Shown here: positions 61,991 through 64,000 of the stretch, piece after piece | Numbering within the stretch: position 1 is the first letter of the stretch | Layout: each line of letters opens with the position of its first letter | Assembly: GCF_001654915.1 (NCBI RefSeq) | Contig: NZ_LXEQ01000003.1 | Source: Buttiauxella ferragutiae | Lineage (GTDB): Bacteria; Pseudomonadota; Gammaproteobacteria; Enterobacterales; Enterobacteriaceae | Direction: 5' to 3' (one strand) | Length of the DNA stretch: 64,000 bases | Made by a program: the position numbers and the translations under genes | Notes under the pieces: generated by a model | Databases searched by the model: none | Seen by the model: only the letters and a program-made list of their open reading frames with translations | Told to the model about the DNA's origin: nothing

Positions 61991-63885
61991 CAACTCATTC
62001 AGTGAACCCCGGCAGCGCGCTGTCGCATCAAGAACAACGACAAATCACCCGCCAGTTAATCCTCGCGCTGGTCGCCAGCGGCACGCTCATTTTGGGTTTG
62101 CTGTGGCGCTGGATGGCACCGGAGCAAATCGCCGTAGCCGACATTTTATTAGGCTGCGCCTCGTTAATGGTCGCCATCCCCGTCTTGCGCCACGCCTTTT
62201 ACAGCCTGCGTTACCCGAGCTTGCACGGCATCACCGATCAGCTGGTAGCACTCGCGCTGATCGGTTCGTGGGCAACCGGAGATTTACTCACCGCCGCACT
62301 GTTACCGCTGATTATGATCGTCGGCCATATTCTTGAGGAGCGCAGCGTAATTGGCTCGCAGGAAGCGATTGAATCACTGAGTAAACTGACGCGCAGCCGG
62401 GCGCGACGTTTTGATGCCGAGGGGCATTTGCATGACGTCGATAACCATCAACTGGTGGCGGGCGATATTGTAGAAGTGCGCGCGGGCGACCGCTTGCCTG
62501 CCGACGGACGCGTGCTGGAAGGCCAGGCGAGCCTCGATACCGCGCCGATTACCGGTGAATCGGTGCCGCTGGAAGTGACACCGGGCATGGAGGTGTATGG
62601 CGGTGCGATAAATCTCGACGGGCGGTTGCGTATCGAAGTCACGCGCACCGGAGAAACCTCAACGCTTGGGCGCGTGATTGCCCTGATGCAAAGTGCCGAG
62701 CAAGCCAGCCCGCCAATTACCCGTTTGCTTGAACGCCACGCGGCGCGTTATCTGCTGCTGGTGTTGTTAATCGCTGCCAGCACCTGGTTTTTGACGCAAA
62801 ACGCTCAGGCGATGTTAGCGGTGTTAGTTGCCGCTTGCCCGTGTGCGCTGGTGCTTTCCGCGCCCGCGACCTCCATTGCTGGGCTTACCGTCGCAGCACG
62901 CCACGGTATTTTAATCCGTGGTGCGGCCTTCCTCGAAGAACTAGCCGAACTGAACGCGGTGATCATCGATAAAACCGGCACGCTGACGCACGGCAAACTG
63001 CAACTTCATGAGTTACGCCCGCAAGCAGGAGAATCACCGGAAATGATCTCTGCTCTGGCGGCAAGTCTTGGCGCAACCAGCAACCATCCGGTCAGCCGCG
63101 CGCTGGTGAATATCGCCCCGCAAAGCGCATGGCCGCAGCTTGAAAATGTTTATGAACATCAAGGATTAGGCGTATCAGCGACGACAAGTTCGGGCAAAGC
63201 GTTTCTCGGCAGGCATGAGCTTTTAAAAACGCAGCTGGCTGATTTACCCGAAGAACCACCACACGATGGGCCGATTGTCGGGCTGGTGCTGGCAGGCCGC
63301 TTCCGTGGCTGGATTTTACTGGCAGACAGCCTACGTGACGAAGCGGCCAGCGCGATGGCAGAACTGCGTGAACTGGGCTTGAATCAGCAATTATTACTGA
63401 CCGGCGACCGCCAGGCTGTGGCAGAACGCATCGCCAAAAAGGTCGGCATCAATGACGTGATCGCCGGAGCGCTGCCCGCCGATAAACTGCAACAGGTCAG
63501 CACGCAAATCGACAACGGCTTCCGGCCCATGGTGGTCGGTGATGGCATCAACGATTCACTGGCACTCAAAGCGGGCGTAGTCGGCGTGGCGATGGGCGCT
63601 GGCGGCTCGGATATCGCTATGGCATCCGCCGATATCGTGTTGATTGGCGGTGACTTACGCCGCCTGGGAACCTGCGTGCGCTTAAGCCGCCTGTGCCGCC
63701 GCACGCTGCAAGTGAACGTGCTGATTGGCCTGGGCTGGACAGTGGTGATTGTTGCCGCCGCCGCTTTCGGCTGGCTCGGCGCATCCGGCGCGGTGATTGC
63801 CGCCATTCTGCATAATATGAGTACGTTGCTGGTGCTGGGCAATGCCGGGCGGATATTAAGGTTTGAAGAAAAATTGAGCGGGTGA
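61987..63885 (+). CDS. P1B-type heavy-metal ATPase without N-terminal metal-binding domain
   Basis: A 632-aa P1B-type ATPase. It lacks any N-terminal HMA or CxxC domain. Motifs are TGES (189-192), CPC in the transmembrane ion path (284-286), DKTGT (328-332, phosphorylated Asp328), the SNHPVSRAL HP motif (367-368), TGDRQ (472) and GDGIND (518-523). The last membrane helix has HNMST (609-613) where Zn/Cd exporters usually have an Asp-containing motif, so the metal site differs. I recall that Pseudomonas aeruginosa HmtA, a P1B ATPase reported to import Zn and Cu, is close in type; this assignment is uncertain. Context with SPFH proteins and a Zur-like box suggests zinc. Confidence 0.9.
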   Translation: MTTHSVNPGSALSHQEQRQITRQLILALVASGTLILGLLWRWMAPEQIAVADILLGCASLMVAIPVLRHAFYSLRYPSLHGITDQLVALALIGSWATGDLLTAALLPLIMIVGHILEERSVIGSQEAIESLSKLTRSRARRFDAEGHLHDVDNHQLVAGDIVEVRAGDRLPADGRVLEGQASLDTAPITGESVPLEVTPGMEVYGGAINLDGRLRIEVTRTGETSTLGRVIALMQSAEQASPPITRLLERHAARYLLLVLLIAASTWFLTQNAQAMLAVLVAACPCALVLSAPATSIAGLTVAARHGILIRGAAFLEELAELNAVIIDKTGTLTHGKLQLHELRPQAGESPEMISALAASLGATSNHPVSRALVNIAPQSAWPQLENVYEHQGLGVSATTSSGKAFLGRHELLKTQLADLPEEPPHDGPIVGLVLAGRFRGWILLADSLRDEAASAMAELRELGLNQQLLLTGDRQAVAERIAKKVGINDVIAGALPADKLQQVSTQIDNGFRPMVVGDGINDSLALKAGVVGVAMGAGGSDIAMASADIVLIGGDLRRLGTCVRLSRLCRRTLQVNVLIGLGWTVVIVAAAAFGWLGASGAVIAAILHNMSTLLVLGNAGRILRFEEKLSG

Positions 63886-63904
63886 TGGAAATTGGCGTTG
63901 GCAG

Positions 63905-63984
63905 TTGTAGGATGGCTAAGCGACTAGCGTCATCCACCATTTACACCTTTTCCGGCGGGGGCGCTACGCTTGCCCGCCCTACGA
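63905..63984. repeat. Degenerate dispersed GTAGGATGGCTAAGCG repeat
   Basis: TTGTAGGATGGCTAAGCGAC and ATCCACC on one side, then GGCGGGGGCGCTACGC and CCCGCCCTACGA as an inverted segment. It is related to the copies at 10959-11028 and 29473-29540. It closes the window after the ATPase; no terminator with a T run is visible. Confidence 0.6.
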
Positions 63985-64000
63985 AAACGGTTTGTAACCT

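Overview
The window reads as chromosomal DNA of a member of the Enterobacteriaceae. Block after block matches E. coli K-12 gene content and order (rsmI-lpoA-yraN-diaA-dolP; cybC-pmbA-darP-mpl-fbp; yjfF-ytfT-ytfR-ytfQ/ppa; ytfP-tamB-tamA/msrA). The accessory genes between these blocks, and the divergence of the proteins, point to a non-Escherichia genus; Buttiauxella- or Kluyvera-like is only a guess.

Layout. 1-5.9 kb: 3' end of agaI, a 200-aa protein I do not recognise, then the conserved rsmI to dolP block. 5.9-13.5 kb: a leftward cluster with a PTS-controlled regulator, DgaF-type aldolase, DgaE-type ammonia lyase, metallo-deacetylase, two membrane proteins (DUF4310, DUF4311), two small soluble proteins (DUF4312, SFCGS) and a PRD protein. 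It looks like uptake and breakdown of an acetylated amino-sugar acid by a transporter that is not characterised. 13.9 kb: a relE remnant. 14.8-22.3 kb: two tandem autotransporters set in AT-rich DNA. 22.3-25.3 kb: a TRAP transporter whose binding protein carries a lipobox. 25.7-26.3 kb: a DinJ/YafQ-type toxin-antitoxin pair. 26.4-39.3 kb: conserved backbone (cybC, pmbA, darP, mpl, fbp, galactofuranose ABC transporter, ppa) with a chemoreceptor inserted between yjfF and fbp. 39.7-45 kb: a sugar ABC transporter with an intracellular clan-A glycosidase. 45.1-51.8 kb: ytfP, tamB, tamA, msrA. 51.8-57.9 kb: a LacI regulator divergent from a second TRAP transporter, a TIM-barrel isomerase and a Gfo/Idh/MocA dehydrogenase. 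58.0-63.9 kb: a tightly overlapping operon of three SPFH (HflK/HflC-like) proteins and a P1B-type ATPase, preceded by a Zur-like box.

The two most interesting systems are the SPFH/P-type ATPase operon, which is probably tied to zinc, and the SFCGS/DUF4310-4312 cluster. Regulatory sequences visible by eye include a CRP-like site before the SFCGS cluster, a GalR-type operator before ytfQ, a perfect palindrome before the antitoxin, paired operators 74 bp apart between lacI-type and dctP genes, and hairpins between dctP and dctQ in both TRAP operons.

The rsmI-dolP block and the cybC-msrA block lie far apart in E. coli K-12. Their closeness here means the accessory region of about 21 kb between them spans a rearrangement breakpoint relative to E. 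coli. All identifications come from reading the sequence and from memory of the families; no database search was run.
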